From: Conidiobolus incongruus B7586
Taxonomy: Eukaryota; Entomophthoromycota; Entomophthoromycetes; Entomophthorales; Conidiobolaceae
Assembly (NCBI GenBank): GCA_000697335.1
Contig: JNEM01012317.1
Location: forward strand, 1 to 11,747
Length of the DNA stretch: 11,747 bases
Reading direction: 5' to 3'
Shown: positions 9,248-11,747 of the stretch, one piece after another
Position numbering within the stretch: position 1 is the first letter of the stretch
Layout of the letters: every line of letters begins with the position of its first letter
Notes under the pieces: generated by a model
What the model was told of the DNA's origin: nothing
The model's database searches: none
Seen by the model: only the letters and a program-made list of their open reading frames with translations
Position numbers and translations under genes: made by a program

Positions 9248-9317
9248 GCACAATAGAAATTGCAAAGCAGGTATCCCTGAATGCTACATAATGCAAGGTG
9301 TCAGTTATAGTATATAA
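9248..9317 (+). pseudogene. Relic related to 3224-3313, ending in the mucin-like gene's promoter
   Basis: An open frame in the plus direction reads CKAGIPECYIMQGVSYSI and ends at TAA 9315-9317. The stretch just before it has CTAAT (about 9210) and TTCAG (9243-9247), which look like a fungal branch point and 3' splice site, so it could be a last exon. No convincing first exon or donor site was found. The stop overlaps the TATA element of the gene at 9381. Its similarity to 3254-3313 is described there. It may be a dying small secreted peptide gene or a conserved promoter-proximal segment. Confidence 0.3.
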
Positions 9318-9380
9318 ACATCGATAATCTTTATTTTCAGCAACCAAAATTAATATTTATTTTTATTATTAGTATTTAAG
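9311..9380 (+). promoter_or_regulatory. TATA element and leader of the mucin-like gene
   Basis: TATATAAAC (9311-9319) lies about 62-70 bases before the ATG at 9381, the same spacing as at the cysteine-rich genes. The leader is AT-rich and ends TATTTAAG before ATG, giving A at -3, which is favourable for initiation. It contains TTATTTTCAG (9331-9340), which resembles a splice acceptor, but no intron is needed. Confidence 0.5.
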
Positions 9381-10217
9381 ATGTTGAATCAAAAATTCAT
9401 TACTCTCTTTATTATGACGCTTATGTGCGTCCAAGCACAAACTCCAACCCCAATTTCTGATCTCTTTCCAGTTAACACAGTACCTGTAAATGATTCACAG
9501 GAATCTGGAAAAGAAATGAATGAATCCAAAGACAAGACCGAACCAGCCGCTCCGACTACTTCTGACTCACTCGCAACATCCTCAACTTCTCCTATTGAAA
9601 CAAGCACCTCCGATATAACACCTGATACTATATCCAGCACAACCGACAACTCCACTCCTACTTCTTTACCGAGAGCATCTCCTTCTCCTCCAACCATTAT
9701 TCCTACAAAGCAAGAGGATAAAATCGACTTTAGTGATCCTTTATGGGCACTTAAAGCTTATCCTCAACTTGCAGCGATAATTAACAACCCGTTATGGGCA
9801 GCTCAGCAAGATCCCGCCTTCTGGGCCAGGTGGAACAATCCTAATTGGGCAGTAATTAATCCTCCTCAAAATCCTACCACAATTCCTCCTTCCACTAAAA
9901 TTGATGCATCTACAGAAATTATCCCTAAACAAGAGATCAGTCCCACAGGTACTGTCGAAAGTGTACCAATCCAACCAGTCCCAAGTCCTATCATTCATGC
10001 AGCTCAGTCAGATTTCCCTAATGGTGAAAATTCAGCAGCTAACACTGAAGCTGATACAACCCATAAAGATGATTCTAGTTCTGAACAACATACTTCAAAT
10101 ACTGAGGCAGATCAACCTGAGCAAAATGACACTAGCTCTGAACAATCAGCTTCAAATTCTGAGATTAATCCATCTCAAGAAAATAATCCTAATTCCGAGC
10201 CCGATCCCAATGTTTAA
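9381..10217 (+). CDS. Secreted mucin-like Ser/Thr/Pro-rich protein with Trp-Ala and acidic repeats
   Basis: An intronless 278-residue ORF. Residues 1-19 are a signal peptide (hydrophobic FITLFIMTLM, VQA before the likely cut). Residues 20-110 are rich in Ser, Thr and Pro and probably O-glycosylated. Residues 119-157 carry four [D/N]-P-x(1-2)-W-A units, with Trp at 122, 139, 148 and 156. Residues 160-215 are Pro-rich. Residues 218-274 are three tandem 19-residue repeats rich in Ser, Asn, Gln and Glu. N-glycosylation sequons stand at 37, 47, 90 and 249. The only cysteine (16) is in the signal peptide. There is no C-terminal hydrophobic tail, so a GPI anchor is not indicated. Higher GC and clean codon use against the AT background support a real gene; antisense and alternate frames here are shadows. 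I do not recognise the family. A wall-associated or secreted surface protein is the best inference. Confidence 0.85.
   Translation: MLNQKFITLFIMTLMCVQAQTPTPISDLFPVNTVPVNDSQESGKEMNESKDKTEPAAPTTSDSLATSSTSPIETSTSDITPDTISSTTDNSTPTSLPRASPSPPTIIPTKQEDKIDFSDPLWALKAYPQLAAIINNPLWAAQQDPAFWARWNNPNWAVINPPQNPTTIPPSTKIDASTEIIPKQEISPTGTVESVPIQPVPSPIIHAAQSDFPNGENSAANTEADTTHKDDSSSEQHTSNTEADQPEQNDTSSEQSASNSEINPSQENNPNSEPDPNV
9735..9851 (+). repeat. Four degenerate Trp-Ala coding repeats
   Basis: This stretch encodes residues 119-157. The units DPLWA, NPLWA, DPAFWA and NPNWA start at residues 119, 136, 144 and 153, with spacings of 17, 8 and 9. The tryptophans are concentrated in this block and absent from the rest of the protein, so it is likely the folded or ligand-binding part of an otherwise disordered chain. 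Confidence 0.7.
10032..10202 (+). repeat. Three tandem 57-bp coding repeats
   Basis: Residues 218-236, 237-255 and 256-274 align as 19-residue units of the form (T/A)-S-N-(T/S)-E, ending S-E-(Q/P). Units 1 and 2 are the closest; unit 3 is more diverged. In-frame 57-base repeats like these can expand or contract by slippage or recombination, so length variation between strains is plausible. Confidence 0.7.
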
Positions 10218-11747
10218 GCAATATTAATAATTCCTTAAATATACTACATTAATTTTACTATTCCTCAATGTAATATTTATTAATAATCTCGAATTAACTT
10301 TTATATCATCTGCATTAATATTATTAATAAACTTTTATTATTTTTATTTTTATAAATTTATAATAAATAATTTTTGAAAAAATAATAATATACTTAATAT
10401 AATAATTTCTTAAGTGGTATCAATCAATTATGATTTATTTTATAAAACTATTAAATTGGTATAAATATATATTCAATTTCTTTAAGTTATTTTTATAATC
10501 AATAATTTAAATTTATAGTAGATATAAATATTTTTTAATATTACTTTGTAATTTAAATAATGGGAATTTTTTGCAATTGAAAAAAATAAACATTTTAATA
10601 TATAAAAAATAAAAATATATATAATATAAAATTAATAATTTCTTTTATTTCTAATAACCTTTTGCTATACTTTTAATAAAGATTTAACATGTAAATAACA
10701 GTTCTTTTTATTAAAGTTTGAAATTTGATATTTTACAAACTAAATAAATTTTCCTGTAGAAATTTTCTTTCTTGTAAGCTAGTTTTTTAATTGCTTAAAA
10801 TAATTATAATTACATAAGTTATAATCTAAAGAATATACTAAATATAATAGTTTTTTCCATTTATTTTTAATTAGAAAGTTTTTTATTACTTTAGATTTAT
10901 ATATTTTATAATTATTATGTAAAATAATAAGTTTTCTTAAATTATATTAAGAATACTAATTAAAAATAATTTTAATTAAAAAAGAAATATAAAGTTTATT
11001 ATTAATTAATTTTTCTTTAAAAAATAAATAAAAATAATATATGTTATTTTAATTTATTATAATAATTAATATTTATTTATCAAAAAAATATTTATTTAAA
11101 GGAATTTATAAAGGAGGTTGATTTAATTTAATTTAACACTTTGATTTATATTTTAATAAAAGATTATACAAAAAAAATTTAAGATTTATCAATTATTATA
11201 ATTTATTGTAAAAGCTTTAGTTTCTTATTATACCTTAGTAAATTTTATTTAACAATAACTACTCTAGCTTTTTTTTAAGTTTTAGTTAAATTATAAGATA
11301 TTTATTTTATATTTTTATTAATTAATTTTAATTTAAACTTTAATATATACAAAATACTTATACAACTAATATTAAAGTATTTTGATAATTTTTTAACTAA
11401 AATAAAAAAATGTTTTTTAATATATATTTTTTACTTCATTAATAATTAAAAGACTAATAGTTAAAATTAATCTTTTAGATTTTAATAAGTTTTAAATAAT
11501 TTTTCTCTTAGCTTTAAAGTAATTTATTTAGATATAAATTGTTAATTTAGATAATATTTTATTATCAAAAGCTATTTGTAAATTTTAAATGATTTTTAAG
11601 GATTTATGGTTAAGTTTTGCTAATACTAAAATAAAAAACTATTGATTGTTACTATTTAGTTTAAGTATAATTAAATTAAACAACTAATTTTGAAAAATTA
11701 TTTTTTTAATTAAAAAAATTATTATATATATATATATATATAAAACT
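10218..11747. other. AT-saturated, CpG-free tail
   Basis: No gene, RNA or element is visible. From about 10,290 to the end I find no CpG dinucleotide at all. Remaining C is mostly followed by T, and A and T homopolymers are long. This is the pattern expected when repeat DNA has been saturated by RIP-like C-to-T change. A patch at 11101-11120 (GGAATTTATAAAGGAGGTTG) keeps some G. The parent element cannot be identified. Confidence 0.6.
11723..11742. repeat. (TA)10 microsatellite
   Basis: Twenty bases of TA repeat at the right edge of the window. Confidence 0.93.

Noticed and set aside
9331-9340. TTATTTTCAG as a splice acceptor before the mucin-like ATG
   Set aside because: The ORF is complete without an intron, and the TATA element only about 15 bases upstream leaves no room for an upstream exon and intron.
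9389-10227. Minus-strand frames of 102 and 68 codons and a plus-strand 108-codon frame over the mucin-like gene
   Set aside because: They are composition-driven shadows of the Ser/Thr/Pro-rich coding sequence, without a signal peptide or sensible residue make-up.
1-11747. Mitochondrial or plastid origin because of extreme AT content
   Set aside because: No organelle genes, tRNAs or rRNAs are present, and the genes encode signal-peptide proteins with nuclear-style TATA promoters.

Overview
The window looks like an AT-rich, gene-poor compartment of a filamentous fungal nuclear genome, most likely an ascomycete whose repeats have been worn down by RIP (repeat-induced point mutation). This rests on three things. 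The background is extremely AT-rich (many 60-base lines hold only 3 to 10 G or C). A few compact intronless genes of much higher GC sit in it with sharp edges. All recognisable products are small secreted proteins of the kind found in effector-rich AT compartments. The species cannot be named from the sequence.

Layout: 1-377 is AT desert. 392-634 (minus) encodes an 80-residue secreted protein with six cysteines, with a short leader and TATA element reading leftward. 751-2149 is desert. 2150-2565 is an island of higher GC without a convincing ORF, carrying three hairpins. 3224-3313 and 9248-9317 are two related short relics. 3564-3801 (minus) is a fossil third copy of the cysteine-rich gene with part of its promoter still visible. 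3920-7155 is a long desert with AT microsatellites. 7171-7413 (minus) is a second intact cysteine-rich gene, differing from the first at 10 of 243 bases and 2 of 80 residues. 7490-9235 is desert. 9381-10217 (plus) encodes a 278-residue secreted, Ser/Thr/Pro-rich, mucin-like protein with four short Trp-Ala repeats and three 19-residue acidic repeats. From about 10,290 to the end is a CpG-free, almost pure A/T block.

Taken together this is a small nest of secreted-protein genes: one cysteine-rich family in three states (two intact, one fossil) plus one mucin-like cell-surface or apoplastic candidate. I recognise none of these as a named family. Roles as effectors, antimicrobial peptides or wall proteins are inferences from secretion signal, cysteine pattern and genomic setting. 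No RNA gene, CRISPR array or intact transposon is supported.
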